A stretch of DNA of 61,076 bases from Phycisphaerae bacterium (GCA_028285035.1 JANQQF010000060.1:1-61076); one strand, 5' to 3'; numbered from the stretch's first letter, positions 44,717 to 53,975 are shown. Notes: generated by a model from the letters alone, not told the origin. Program-made: numbers and translations.

Positions 44717-46327
44717 ATGGAAAAACAACCAAACTTCCTCTTTATCATGACTGACCAACTCCGCGTGGATCACACCGGATTTGGTGGTAACGAAATTGTC
44801 CAAACACCTCATTTAGATCGGCTGGCCGAGCAATCTCGGCAATTTAATCGGACCTATTGCACCAACCCGATGTGTGGACCCAGCCGAGCTTCAATTTTTA
44901 CGGGACGAATGCCATCGGCCCACGGAAATTGGGCTAATATACTGGGATTGGATTGGTATGCCAATACCTTTGTTCGGGTGTTACGGGAAGATGGCTATCA
45001 AACCGGGTTGATTGGTAAGTCCCACCTGCAGGAGTTTATGGTGTTTCGTGAGGTTTTAGAGGAGCGGCCCAACGTATCACTTGATATGCCTCACCCTTCT
45101 TCATCAGAAATGAGCCGTCGCTTTCCTCAAAAAGGCGAAGGCGCTGCAGTTCGCCCTCCCCTTCCCGCTGATTGGAATCAGTGGGAGAATCAGGCGCGAC
45201 ATCGGGAAGGCTATCTTGAATTGCCCTCTGACTACTATGGCTTTGATCGGATAGAGCTGATGTGTAGCCACGCCGATTTGCCGGAGGGGCACTATCGTCA
45301 CTGGTTTATCGAGCAGGGTGGTGATGTGGCTACGATGGGCGGCTATGACAATGCGCCCCGCCGTTCAGAGGTCTGGAAACAAGTATATTGCAGCAACATG
45401 CCCGCCGAGTTATACCCCACCAGCTACATCACCGAACGGTCCATTGATGCCCTGGAAACGTTTGCCCGGCAAGACAGCCCCTTCTTTCTGACCGTCTCCT
45501 ATCCCGATCCCCACCACCCCTTTTGCCCCCCCGAGCCATACTACGATATGTATCAAGACATAAACGTTCCCTTGCCTGACACCTTTTATGATACACACGA
45601 ACGTTCAATGCCTCACTTTCAGCGGGTCATCAAGCAGCGAGGCCGGGATTTTGTCGGTGCCTTTATGACGAGCCCGACGGAAGCGCAATATCAGGCCGCT
45701 GCTGCCGCTGAGTATGGCTCAATCACGATGATTGATGACGGTATTGGTCGCATTTTGCAAACCCTAGAGGCCACGGGTCAAGCTGATAATACGGTCATCA
45801 TTTTTTGCAGCGATCATGGTGATATGTTTGGCGATCACGGCATGATGCTCAAAATTGGTAGCCACTATGATGGCACCGTGCGGGTACCACTTTTTATCAA
45901 AGCCCCTGATGTAGAGCCGGGTCGATCCGACTCATTGGTGAGTTTGATGGATCTTGCCCCAACCATTTTAGATTTTGCCGGATTGCAACCTTATATTGGC
46001 ATGCAGGGTATCAACCTTCAGTCGATTCTTGCTGACCCCACGACAAAAACTCGTGACCACGTTTATATCGAAGAAGATTTACCGATAGATTTGATTGATC
46101 TGGAACAAAATACCAGTATTCGAACCTTGATTACAGAAGATACTCGCCTCACTGTTTATCGGGGGGCACCGCACGGTGAATTATTCAACTTGGATGAAGA
46201 TCCGACCGAGATGCAAAACCTGTTTGGGCAGGCTGAGGCGAGTGCTTTGCAAGCGGAGATGACCCATCGTTTGGTGAATACGATGATCGATCACCGAAAT
46301 ATTGTCCGGCCGCCCAAACTTATGTAG
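44717..46327 (+). CDS. Sulfatase, second copy, formylglycine type
   Basis: This 536-residue sulfatase starts at the ATG at 44717; the longer frame begins 15 bases upstream. D13 lies in MTDQLRVD and the maturation motif is C53-G-P-S-R57. The second metal site is CSDHGDMFGDHGMMLK. It shares the spacing of the motif with the sulfatase at 42298 but differs in the middle. No signal peptide is visible. Two sulfatases in one operon suggest a substrate with more than one sulfate group or two related substrates. Confidence 0.93.
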   Translation: MEKQPNFLFIMTDQLRVDHTGFGGNEIVQTPHLDRLAEQSRQFNRTYCTNPMCGPSRASIFTGRMPSAHGNWANILGLDWYANTFVRVLREDGYQTGLIGKSHLQEFMVFREVLEERPNVSLDMPHPSSSEMSRRFPQKGEGAAVRPPLPADWNQWENQARHREGYLELPSDYYGFDRIELMCSHADLPEGHYRHWFIEQGGDVATMGGYDNAPRRSEVWKQVYCSNMPAELYPTSYITERSIDALETFARQDSPFFLTVSYPDPHHPFCPPEPYYDMYQDINVPLPDTFYDTHERSMPHFQRVIKQRGRDFVGAFMTSPTEAQYQAAAAAEYGSITMIDDGIGRILQTLEATGQADNTVIIFCSDHGDMFGDHGMMLKIGSHYDGTVRVPLFIKAPDVEPGRSDSLVSLMDLAPTILDFAGLQPYIGMQGINLQSILADPTTKTRDHVYIEEDLPIDLIDLEQNTSIRTLITEDTRLTVYRGAPHGELFNLDEDPTEMQNLFGQAEASALQAEMTHRLVNTMIDHRNIVRPPKLM

Positions 46328-46368
46328 CGTTTTATAAGAACCACTGTTACCAGGAGAGGTAACCAAAA

Positions 46369-47079
46369 ATGACAACCTTTCTTCTCGTTCACGGGGCGTG
46401 GCACGGTGGCTGGTGCTATCAACGCGTGGCTCGTCTGCTCCAAGCACAAGGTCACATCGTCTACACCCCGACCCTAACGGGCGTGGGTGAACGATCTCAC
46501 CTGTATCATCCCGACATCAATCTCGATACCCACATCCAGGATATTCTCAACGTCATTCATTGGGAAGGGCTGGATAATTTTGTCCTCGTGGGTCACTCAT
46601 ACGGCGGGATGGTTGTTACTGGTGTGGCCGATGCAGTCCCCGAGAAAATACTACGATTGGTTTATCTCGATGCCTTTGTGCCTCAGGATGGGCGGAGCCT
46701 CTTTGACCATATGCCCCCCGAACGGCCCGCCCAAAATCGAGAAGCGGCTGCAGCCTCTGGTAACAACAGTGTCTCACCTGTCCCCGCAGCCTGGTTTGAG
46801 GTCAATCCTGCCGATGTTGTGTGGGTCGACTCTTTGTGTGTGCCCCAGGCCTTGGGGACCTTTAGCCAACCGATTGACCTGTCGGGGGGCCTTGCGAAAC
46901 TAACGACGCAGCGGGTCTACATCTTTGCTGAAAAAGGGGCCGAGAAACGGGTCTTTTCGCAATTTTATGATGAATTCAAAGGTGACCTGACCTGGATTAC
47001 TTACACCCTGTCTGGTGGGCACGATTTGATGGTCGATCAGCCGGAGGAGTTGGCTGAGATTTTGATTGAAGTTAGGTAG
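46369..47079 (+). CDS. Alpha/beta hydrolase (salicylate-esterase-like)
   Basis: This 236-residue hydrolase has the oxyanion motif HGAWHGGW at 8-15, nucleophile S77 in GHSYGG and histidine in GGHDLMVDQPEEL near the C terminus. The family includes plant methylesterases and pyrethroid hydrolases. The start follows CAGGAGAGG. It is 41 nt after the sulfatase and probably ends that operon. A broken paralogue lies at 34264. Confidence 0.88.
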   Translation: MTTFLLVHGAWHGGWCYQRVARLLQAQGHIVYTPTLTGVGERSHLYHPDINLDTHIQDILNVIHWEGLDNFVLVGHSYGGMVVTGVADAVPEKILRLVYLDAFVPQDGRSLFDHMPPERPAQNREAAAASGNNSVSPVPAAWFEVNPADVVWVDSLCVPQALGTFSQPIDLSGGLAKLTTQRVYIFAEKGAEKRVFSQFYDEFKGDLTWITYTLSGGHDLMVDQPEELAEILIEVR

Positions 47080-47405
47080 ATGGCGTGGCATTTCCATATG
47101 ACTTGCCTCTGTTCGGGAGTGTTTCACGGGGTTACCCAGAAGTCTGACTGCTTCTAGTTTGCCCAAAAAGTAGGACAAGAACAGGTGTCTTAGGGATTTC
47201 ACGCATCACGATGCGAGCTGGGCTCGACTGCGTTCCGTCCCTAGGAAACTGGTTCCTTTGTGTCATACCCGACAGAAGCACGCGGAAATGACATTATCCA
47301 AAGTTTTTTGTAGAAGGGTAGCGGTCAGGCTTCTCATTTTCTCGAAATGACAAGTCTGGGTGTTAAGTGTGTAACATCTGTAGATTTTGAAAGTTGGTAA
47401 TTGAT
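47080..47405. repeat. 326-nt gap with a degenerate REP-like unit
   Basis: No gene was found. TGTCAT (47261) to ATGACA (47293) encloses ACCCGACAGAAGCACGCGGAA and matches the outer words of the REP-like pairs at 6443 and 60954, though the inner stem is poor. A small TCATTT/AAATGA stem follows near 47336. The segment TTCACGCATCACG also occurs at 13816. Confidence 0.45.
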
Positions 47406-48398
47406 ATGAAATTTGGAACAATCATTCAAAATGAAATTCTTATCCCGATTGTTCAAGGGGGCGATGATCAAGCCCGACGGCTTGTTGATGTATGTCGAGC
47501 CGCTGAACTAGACGCTATTCCAGACATTCTGACTTTGGTGCAACGTACGGCTGAAAATCCCGACCTGTTACCCCAACTCGCCAATCAGGTTGATCGACTG
47601 CTCGGGTTTGATACCCAAAACCTCGATTGGAGTGCGCCCATTCCCAACCCTTCCAAAATTCTTGGTGTGGCCTTCAACAACAAAGAGCTGATGAAGAAAG
47701 CCCACCGAGACCCCGGTGTGCCGAACTTTTTCATGAAGCCACCCTCGGCCTTGCAGGGGCACAACAAGCCGATCATTGTAGACCCCGAATGGGGCGCGGT
47801 GATTCCCGAGCCAGAAGTGTGCGCAGTGATTGGGAAACGAGCCAAACACATTTCCGAAGATGAGACGCTCGATTACGTCTTCGGTTACCTCATCCACAAC
47901 GATGTCACTTCGCACGGTCTAAAATTTCAGAAAGACAGTATCGCCGTGACCTACGACCGTGATATGGCTCGGCCCGAGTTTTACACCTGGCGCAATTTGA
48001 ATGGGCCGGATGATACCGATGCTTTTTATGTGTACCATACCCGCTCTAAAGGTACCGATACCTTTGGCCCGATGGGGCCGTGGATTACGCTGGCCCAGGA
48101 CGTGCCTGATCCCAATGATTTGCACGTCACCGGCACGCTGAATAGTGAGGTGTTCACCAAGGACCACACAGGCAATTACCGTTTTACCATCCAACAATGC
48201 ATTGCCGAGGCTAGCCGCTATTTCACCCTTGAGCCGGGTGACCTCATCTCCTTTGGTACAACTGGCAAGGGCGTAGGCCGTTTTCCACGTGGCCATAAAA
48301 GTGTATTTCTTGGCGAGGAACAAGGAACGATTGGTATTGAAATCGAGCCGCTTGGTGTTCTCGCAAATCCAATTAAACATCAGAAAGGTGGTGCGTAA
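47406..48398 (+). CDS. Fumarylacetoacetate hydrolase family protein
   Basis: This 330-residue FAH-fold protein has the metal-binding E-x-E in IPEPEVCAVIGK, VFGYLIHNDVTSHGLKFQKDS, and the C-terminal PGDLISFGTTGKGVG. Members cleave or decarboxylate oxo acids, or act as 2-keto-3-deoxy-acid dehydratases and hydrolases. The start is placed at the ATG at 47406, four residues inside the longest frame. It overlaps the RidA gene by one base (TAATG). Confidence 0.85.
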   Translation: MKFGTIIQNEILIPIVQGGDDQARRLVDVCRAAELDAIPDILTLVQRTAENPDLLPQLANQVDRLLGFDTQNLDWSAPIPNPSKILGVAFNNKELMKKAHRDPGVPNFFMKPPSALQGHNKPIIVDPEWGAVIPEPEVCAVIGKRAKHISEDETLDYVFGYLIHNDVTSHGLKFQKDSIAVTYDRDMARPEFYTWRNLNGPDDTDAFYVYHTRSKGTDTFGPMGPWITLAQDVPDPNDLHVTGTLNSEVFTKDHTGNYRFTIQQCIAEASRYFTLEPGDLISFGTTGKGVGRFPRGHKSVFLGEEQGTIGIEIEPLGVLANPIKHQKGGA

Positions 48399-48781
48399 TG
48401 GTACAGTCGATTGATCCCGAAGGAATTCCGCCACACAAAAATCCGATTCCTGCCGGGGCCATCCATCGAGGCTTTTTCGCGAGTTCAGCCATTTCTGGCA
48501 AAGATTTTGAAACAGGTATCTATCCTGAGGATAAAGAGGAGCAAATCGCCTTAGCCTTCAAATACTTTGAAATGATGTTGGCGGCGGGTGGGGCGACGTT
48601 ACAAGATGTTATCAAGGTGGAGCTCTTTTTTAGAGACAAAGCGGATCGAAAGTTTGCCAATCCGCACTGGCTGCGCCTCTACCCTGACGAAGCCCATCGT
48701 CCCGCCCGCCACGCCCATATTGCTGACCTCCTGCCCGGCTGCTATTTGCAGATCGAGTTTCTGGCAGTGGTTGGGGAATGA
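48398..48781 (+). CDS. RidA/YjgF family protein
   Basis: This 127-residue member of the RidA family has the usual AGGATLQDVIKVELFFRDKAD and a C-terminal LQIEFLAVVGE strand. The active-site arginine expected near residue 105 is probably in the RPARHAHI segment. RidA proteins hydrolyse reactive enamines and imines, though some relatives act in degradation pathways on other substrates. The one-base overlap with the FAH gene suggests a common pathway. Confidence 0.85.
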   Translation: MVQSIDPEGIPPHKNPIPAGAIHRGFFASSAISGKDFETGIYPEDKEEQIALAFKYFEMMLAAGGATLQDVIKVELFFRDKADRKFANPHWLRLYPDEAHRPARHAHIADLLPGCYLQIEFLAVVGE

Positions 48782-48802
48782 TCACTTGGTCAATGATTTC
48801 TC

Positions 48803-48869
48803 GCAACAAATTACACAAATTTTACTAATTTTTAAGCACTAATTTGGATCAATTCAATCAATTCGTTGC
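48803..48869. repeat. 70-nt dispersed intergenic repeat, copy 2
   Basis: Starts with GCAAC, carries ATTACACAAAT, CTAATTTTTA and CAATTCAATCAATTCG, and ends with GTTGC, in the same order as the copy at 1530-1599. It fills the gap between the RidA and the UGA-containing gene. Confidence 0.6.
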
Positions 48870-48938
48870 TGATTTTTGGATGAATCGGAATATAACGCTT
48901 TGATGTATTGCTATCACTAAACCAAACAAGGAAAAAAT

Positions 48939-49730
48939 ATGAATCGTGAAGAGAAAATTCGAGAGTACAACGTCACGGGCCTTTCCCCAGAAAGTATGAA
49001 AATGATGCGAGAACGTGGTTGGGTTGGGAATTATCCACCCCTGGGCGAAAAAGGCGCAGATTTTCCGCTTTGGAAATTGCCTGATGAAGGGAATGTCCTG
49101 GAAGCGCCGACAAGCCTAATGGCCCTTATCAAGCAACATCGACTAACCATCGTTAAATTTGGTAGCTTTACCTGACCATTCTGTGGGATGGGGTCCTCAT
49201 CCATGAATGAAGTTGCCGACAAATATGCTGATCGCGACGTGGGATCAATCTTTGTCTATGCCCGAGAAGCACATCCTGGCGAAAACTATTCATACCATCG
49301 CACGATGGACGATAAAATTCGTAATGCCCAAGGCTTTCGTAAAGAATATAATGTTACTCGACCAATTTATCTTGATGATCTTACGGGTGATTGCCATATC
49401 GCCTACGGCGGTCGATCTAACATGACCTATATTTTCAACCGAGCGGGTATCCCACTGTATCGCGCCGAGTGGACAGACGGAAAAAGCGCCGAGAACGCTG
49501 TGATTTATTATCTGGATGTGCTGGAACGACGACGCAATCGCGAGAGACTGGCCCCGTTCAAGGTGGAGCGAATCGATTATCGGGATGTTGATAAGGAACG
49601 GCGTATGGAGGGGCTGGCAAAGGCAGGGCCAAGGGCCTTGGCTGAGTGGCAAGCGATGTATGATCAGAATAAACTAAATTTTAAGCCAGCCACTGATCCA
49701 GGTGATAAGAATAACCCATCACCAATTTAG
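48939..49730 (+). CDS. Candidate selenoprotein, iodothyronine-deiodinase-like thioredoxin-fold protein
   Basis: Read through UGA at 49173-49175 as selenocysteine, the gene encodes 263 residues with Sec at 79. The motif around it, KFGSFT-U-PFC, matches the active site of iodothyronine deiodinases (FGSCT-U-PxF), and VYAREAHPGE and DDLTGDCHIAYGGRSNMTYIF follow as in that family. Both sides of UGA are in one frame and both align, so a pseudogene is unlikely. A stem-loop directly after the UGA could act as SECIS. Cys82 makes a U-x-x-C pair. The start follows AAGGA. The substrate is unknown; a redox role, not thyroid-hormone work, is likely. Confidence 0.8.
49176..49206 (+). promoter_or_regulatory. 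SECIS-like stem-loop behind the in-frame UGA
   Basis: GGATG (49186-49190) pairs with CATCC (49198-49202) around the loop GGGTCCT (49191-49197). CAT/ATG (49177-49179 with 49203-49205) adds a lower stem across an internal bulge. The loop begins with G, 15 nt behind the UGA, close to the range described for bacterial SECIS elements. The helix is short, so the assignment rests partly on the selenoprotein call. Confidence 0.5.
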
Positions 49731-50698
49731 AAATACGTACTCTTCTGCAACATCCCTAGGGAATCGGTAATAAATTTTCTGATTCTAGCTACTTTTTCTA
49801 GGGGGGCTTGGGCCGCTTTTGCCTTAGATAGCTTGTATAAAGCGACAACGATCGCTAATTTTTGAGCTTGCTTGAGTTGATGAGCTTGAACTTCTTTGGC
49901 TGGACTGTATCCAATGAGCATTTCTTGGGTGGCAGGCCAGCCGTGATAGAACGCCATCACCGCAAACTCCCAGGCTGGAACACTAATAAAAGCTACTCCA
50001 AAATCAATGATCCCAGCCAATGCCCCATCTTGTACAAAAATATGTTCCCCGTGCAAATCGGAGTGGTTCAAAACAGGCTGATCTTGGGTTAATATTTCAT
50101 GAATACTTGGCTCTAAATCACTCAAGATTTTTACAGTTTGTGGAGCAACAGTCGATATAGGATGTTGTTCCACATTGCTGTTATCAAAGGGCCAGATATC
50201 AGCCCAACACCATCGGGCACAAACCCCGGCTTGATGATCGTTTTGTAATCCTTGTAACCGCATTTTTTGTTCGGCTAACCGGCCATAACCCTTGGTAGGC
50301 AAGTCGTGCAGAGTGGAGGTAAACCTTCCTAACTCTCTGGCAACCTCAGGGGTAATACAACTCTTTTTTATTGCTTGCCCCTTGATAACTTCTGTCACCG
50401 CCCAAGGTTCAACAATATCTTTCAATTGATCTGGATGTTCCGCAGAATTCAGAATGGGCTTAGGAACTGGGCAACCCTCATCTCGTAATAAACGTAGAAT
50501 GGTAAATTCAGATTGATAGGTAACAGGCCGATTCGTTCCCAGAGGGATCATACGAACGATGATCGTTTTGTCGCCTGCAGTGCCCTGATACGCCGCACTC
50601 GTTGCACCACGGCCTAGCTCTTTAATTGTAGCAGGGGACATACCTATAGAAAATTCAATGATACAATGAACTTTTTGCAATTCAGGAGAAAGAACCAT
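49727..50698 (-). CDS. Aminoglycoside-phosphotransferase-like kinase family protein
   Basis: This 323-residue protein has the kinase-like fold: GRGATSAAYQG as nucleotide loop, the catalytic segment LNHSDLHGEHIFV and the metal motif IIDFG. The asparagine of the usual HxDxxxxN is replaced by histidine. Members phosphorylate antibiotics, choline, homoserine or other small molecules. Translation could start at 50698 or at the ATG at 50641; neither has a strong site. It follows the nicotinamidase gene. Its 3' end overlaps the end of the convergent deiodinase-like gene by four bases. Confidence 0.75.
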   Translation of the reverse strand: MVLSPELQKVHCIIEFSIGMSPATIKELGRGATSAAYQGTAGDKTIIVRMIPLGTNRPVTYQSEFTILRLLRDEGCPVPKPILNSAEHPDQLKDIVEPWAVTEVIKGQAIKKSCITPEVARELGRFTSTLHDLPTKGYGRLAEQKMRLQGLQNDHQAGVCARWCWADIWPFDNSNVEQHPISTVAPQTVKILSDLEPSIHEILTQDQPVLNHSDLHGEHIFVQDGALAGIIDFGVAFISVPAWEFAVMAFYHGWPATQEMLIGYSPAKEVQAHQLKQAQKLAIVVALYKLSKAKAAQAPLEKVARIRKFITDSLGMLQKSTYF

Positions 50699-50737
50699 TG
50701 TCGCGATTTTGAGCCGAGTCGGCTTGCTTTGCCCTGT

Positions 50738-51310
50738 TTATTGAACCGTAATCCCCAACTCCCGCATCTCAGCCACGGCCTTATCCCCATCCTCAGGGTT
50801 GACATTCACCGGGCGCGTGCCTTCCAACAAAACCGTTGATTTGAAGCCCAACTTGTGGGCGTCGATAGCGGTTGATTTGACGCAGTAGTCAAGGGCCAGC
50901 CCGACCACGGTCACGGCTTCGACATCATTGGCCTTTAGGTAGTCCTCCAAAGACTGGGCGCTATCCTCGGGAGAAATGTGACCACCAAAGCCAGAGTAGC
51001 TGTCCGCCTCTGCAGTGAAGGCTTTGTAGAAGGTTTCGCCCGTCACCTTTAAGTCGGCATGAAATTCAACCCCATTTGTGTTTTGTACACAGTGGGGCGG
51101 CCAAATGCCGTCTGGATGATTAACCTGGAATGAACTGTGGTCGCTGGGGTGAAAATCTTTCGTGTAGACAACGATGTTATTGTTTGTTGTAAATTCTTCA
51201 ATTAAGGTGTTGATGGGGGTAACCACTTGATCCCCTTCATTGACACCGAGTGCGCCACCTGGGCAAAAATCGTTTTGCATGTCTACCACAATCAGTGCTT
51301 TTTTTGACAC
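50738..51310 (-). CDS. pncA: Nicotinamidase (isochorismatase-like hydrolase)
   Basis: This 190-residue protein starts at a GTG at 51310 after AAGGAGC; an upstream ATG overlaps the ribosome site. Active-site marks are D in VVDMQNDFCPGGALGV, K in TKDFHPSDHSSF and C in GLALDYCVKSTA; the metal ligands lie in the DFHPSDH stretch. It converts nicotinamide to nicotinate for NAD recycling. It follows hisI closely (10 nt). The sirtuin at 60062 would supply nicotinamide in the same cell. Confidence 0.88.
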   Translation of the reverse strand: MSKKALIVVDMQNDFCPGGALGVNEGDQVVTPINTLIEEFTTNNNIVVYTKDFHPSDHSSFQVNHPDGIWPPHCVQNTNGVEFHADLKVTGETFYKAFTAEADSYSGFGGHISPEDSAQSLEDYLKANDVEAVTVVGLALDYCVKSTAIDAHKLGFKSTVLLEGTRPVNVNPEDGDKAVAEMRELGITVQ

Positions 51311-51320
51311 AAAATGCTCC

Positions 51321-51632
51321 TTATTCAAACGTGCGATAAAAACAACTCATCCGACCTGTGTGGCAGGCCGGACCTTTTTGTTGAACTAACACTAATAGTG
51401 TATCACCGTCACAATCATAATACAAATCCGAAACAATTTGTGTATTTCCACTGGTCGCGCCCTTGTGCCAAAGCTCTTGCCGGCTGCGGCTCCAGAACCA
51501 CGTTTCGCCTGTCTCCAAGGTGCGTTTCAGGCTCTCCTCATTCATCCAAGCCATCATCAATACCTCGCGACTTTCTTCGCTCTGCACAATGGCCGGAATC
51601 AGACCTGCCTCATTAAATTTTAGATTTTCCAT
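51321..51632 (-). CDS. hisI: Phosphoribosyl-AMP cyclohydrolase
   Basis: This 103-residue protein is the HisI domain alone, without the HisE pyrophosphohydrolase. It has [24 protein letters not shown], the metal-binding DCDGD and the cysteines in [10 protein letters not shown]. It hydrolyses phosphoribosyl-AMP in histidine synthesis. It follows hisF on the same strand. Confidence 0.95.
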   Translation of the reverse strand: MENLKFNEAGLIPAIVQSEESREVLMMAWMNEESLKRTLETGETWFWSRSRQELWHKGATSGNTQIVSDLYYDCDGDTLLVLVQQKGPACHTGRMSCFYRTFE

Positions 51633-51705
51633 AGTGGTTTACCCATTACTGCCTTTCTATTGAAAAAATTCCGCGTCTTCCGTGTTTTCCCTGTCTCTCA
51701 AAATT

Positions 51706-52467
51706 CTACGCCCGCACCGGAATATCCTGTTCCCCCAAATAATCCTTAACCTCTTGTATGGACAGTTCACGGAAATGGAACAAACTGGCCGCCAGAGCCG
51801 CACTAGCCCCACCGTCGGTCAAGGCATCGGAGAAATGCTCCAAGGTTCCCGCCCCGCCAGACGCAATGACGGGCACGCTGACCGCATCGCTGATGGCCTT
51901 GGTGAGTTCGATGTCGTAGCCTGTCTTTACGCCATCGGCATCCATGCTTGTCAGCAGGATTTCGCCTGCGCCTCGTTCTTGGGCCTCTTTGGCCCACTTT
52001 ACGGCATCCAACCCCGTGCGTTGACGACCGCCATGGGTGGTGATCTCCCAGCCATCACCTTCCAAGCGACGCCGGGCATCGATGGCTACAACGATGGCTT
52101 GGCTGCCAAAGGCCTTGGCCCCTTTGGTGATCACTGGTGGGTTGCGGACCGCCGCCGTGTTGATGCTCACCTTGTCCGCCCCCGTCGAGATAATGGTGTG
52201 GATGTCCTCAACGGTGCGAATGCCACCGCCAACCGTGAAGGGGATAAACACACTCTCGGCCACCCGGCGGGCGATGTCTAACATCAGCCCACGACCTTCG
52301 TGTGAGGCGGTGATGTCGAGGAAGACCAGCTCGTCAGCCCCCTCTTGATCATACACCTTCGCCTGCTCAACGGGATCACCTGCATCCCGTAAGTTCAAAA
52401 AGTTGATTCCTTTAACCACCCGCCCATCCTTTACATCAAGGCAGGGAATAATTCGTTTTGCTAACAT
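51706..52467 (-). CDS. hisF: Imidazole glycerol phosphate synthase, cyclase subunit
   Basis: This 253-residue half-barrel-duplicated TIM protein begins with [16 protein letters not shown], where the aspartate is a catalytic acid, and has [18 protein letters not shown] with the second catalytic aspartate and [10 protein letters not shown]. With HisH it makes IGP and AICAR. It lies downstream of hisA. The start follows GAGGACTCT. Confidence 0.97.
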   Translation of the reverse strand: MLAKRIIPCLDVKDGRVVKGINFLNLRDAGDPVEQAKVYDQEGADELVFLDITASHEGRGLMLDIARRVAESVFIPFTVGGGIRTVEDIHTIISTGADKVSINTAAVRNPPVITKGAKAFGSQAIVVAIDARRRLEGDGWEITTHGGRQRTGLDAVKWAKEAQERGAGEILLTSMDADGVKTGYDIELTKAISDAVSVPVIASGGAGTLEHFSDALTDGGASAALAASLFHFRELSIQEVKDYLGEQDIPVRA

Positions 52468-52489
52468 AGAGTCCTCATTCTTGTGAGTT

Positions 52490-52557
52490 ACGATTTTAGA
52501 TTTTGGATTGATTGCTAGTTATCAAAATATACTTGTCAATCGTAAATCATAAATCGT
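52490..52557. repeat. Word-type hairpin with 22-nt arms between hisA and hisF
   Basis: The left arm at 52490-52511 (ACGATTTTAGATTTTGGATT and two more bases) pairs imperfectly with 52536-52557 (TCAATCGTAAATCATAAATC and two more). The GATTT/AAATC words match those of the element at 38180. Confidence 0.65.
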
Positions 52558-52595
52558 AAATTAGTCGAAAGTAATATAAATTTGAATTGATTGGG

Positions 52596-53357
52596 TTATG
52601 CCCCTTTGGCAATCTCCATCGCTTTGGCCAAATCAATTTTTCCTGTATAAATCGCCTTGCCAATAATCATTCCATCGATGCCATTCTGCTCAGTGGCCTT
52701 GACCCGCTTCACATCCTCCAAATCGGCGACACCGCCGGAGACAATCACTTGGAGAGGATGGCTGGCGGCAGTTGATCGACCTTCTTGAGCCAGGGCGACA
52801 GAGCTTTCGACATTGGCCCCGGTGAGCATGCCGTCCCGGGAGATGTCGGTATGGATGATGTGGCTGAGGCCGAGGGCGTGGAAACGTTGAGCCAAAGCCA
52901 CGGGATCAAGCCCGCTTGACTCCAACCAGCCGTGGGTAGCCACCGCCCCATCTTTGACATCCAGGCCCAATACAATCCGTTCTGGCCCAAATTTAGCGAG
53001 CAATGCCTCCATCTTTTCAGGGTGATTGGCGGCCATCGAGCCGATGATGACACGTTTGACGCCCAAATCAAGCGCCTGTTGAATGTCGGCCTCGCTGCGA
53101 AGACCCCCGCCAAATTGGATGGGCACATCCACGCTGTCCAAAATCGATTTGAGGGCCTGCACATTTTTAGCCGCTTTTTCAGGGTCACCAAAGGCCCCAT
53201 CCAGATTCACGATATGCAGCCAATCTGTGCCCAAGCCAACCCATTTTTTAGCCATCGCGGCAGGATCGTTACCATAAACCGTCTCGGCATTGGGATCACC
53301 CTGAATGAGGCGAACACAGTTGCCATTCTTGAGATCAATTGCGGCATAGATATTCAT
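52596..53357 (-). CDS. hisA: ProFAR isomerase
   Basis: This 253-residue phosphoribosylformimino-AICAR-phosphate isomerase begins with YAAIDLKNGNCVRLIQGD, containing the catalytic aspartate. It has FGGGLR, VIIGSMA, HTDISRDGML with the second catalytic aspartate and ASGGVAD-type VSGGVADLED. The start directly follows the hisH stop, and its ribosome site GGGGTGA lies in the hisH end, so the two are coupled. Confidence 0.96.
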   Translation of the reverse strand: MNIYAAIDLKNGNCVRLIQGDPNAETVYGNDPAAMAKKWVGLGTDWLHIVNLDGAFGDPEKAAKNVQALKSILDSVDVPIQFGGGLRSEADIQQALDLGVKRVIIGSMAANHPEKMEALLAKFGPERIVLGLDVKDGAVATHGWLESSGLDPVALAQRFHALGLSHIIHTDISRDGMLTGANVESSVALAQEGRSTAASHPLQVIVSGGVADLEDVKRVKATEQNGIDGMIIGKAIYTGKIDLAKAMEIAKGA

Positions 53358-53975
53358 TTAGTTCACCCCCGCAAAGGCGACAAAATTCTTGAGGATTTGT
53401 AGCCCGACTCGCTGACTTTTTTCTGGGTGAAATTGAATGGCACAGACGTTGTCGTGGGCGACGACGGATGAGAAGCGCTGGCCGTAATCGGTTCGGGCGA
53501 TGGTGTGAGTGGCGTGCTCAGGAATTGCGTAATAGGAGTTGGCAAAGTAAACGTAGTCACCTGTCTCAACTTCATCAAGCAGCGGGTGTGTTTGCTCAAC
53601 TTCGATCTGATTCCAGCCCATGTGGGGCACCGTCAAATCCTCAGCAAAGCGTGTGACTTGACCTGACAACAACCCTAAGCCTTGGTGAATGCCCATTTCG
53701 TTGCTTTCATCAAACAACAGCTGCAAGCCGACACAAATGCCAAAAACTGGCTTGCCTGCCTGCGCAGCCCGTTGGATAGGTTCGGCCTGCTGACGTTTAT
53801 GCAGGTTGTCCATCGCATCTCCAAAAGCCCCAACACCAGGTAGCACAACGGCCTCTGCCGTTTCAATATCTGCGGGGGAGTCGCTAATTTTTGCTTCTGT
53901 GCCAATAAATTCAAACGCTTTTTGAACGTTTCTAAAATTTCCAACGCCATAATCGACAATAACGATTTTGCTCAT
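53358..53975 (-). CDS. hisH: Imidazole glycerol phosphate synthase, glutaminase subunit
   Basis: This 205-residue class I glutamine amidotransferase has the nucleophile cysteine in GICVGLQLL and the catalytic His/Glu in FHPEKS. It starts with VIVDYGVGNFRNV and PGVGAFGDAM, usual for HisH. It supplies ammonia to HisF. It is the gene before hisA, with contiguous ends. Confidence 0.96.
   Translation of the reverse strand: MSKIVIVDYGVGNFRNVQKAFEFIGTEAKISDSPADIETAEAVVLPGVGAFGDAMDNLHKRQQAEPIQRAAQAGKPVFGICVGLQLLFDESNEMGIHQGLGLLSGQVTRFAEDLTVPHMGWNQIEVEQTHPLLDEVETGDYVYFANSYYAIPEHATHTIARTDYGQRFSSVVAHDNVCAIQFHPEKSQRVGLQILKNFVAFAGVN

Noticed and set aside
48939..49175. A separate 78-residue protein ending at the TGA
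   Set aside because: The following frame is continuous and matches the deiodinase active site across the TGA, so one UGA-containing gene is the better reading.
51682..52281. Open 199-codon frame on the plus strand
   Set aside because: Antisense to hisF, which is complete and well supported.
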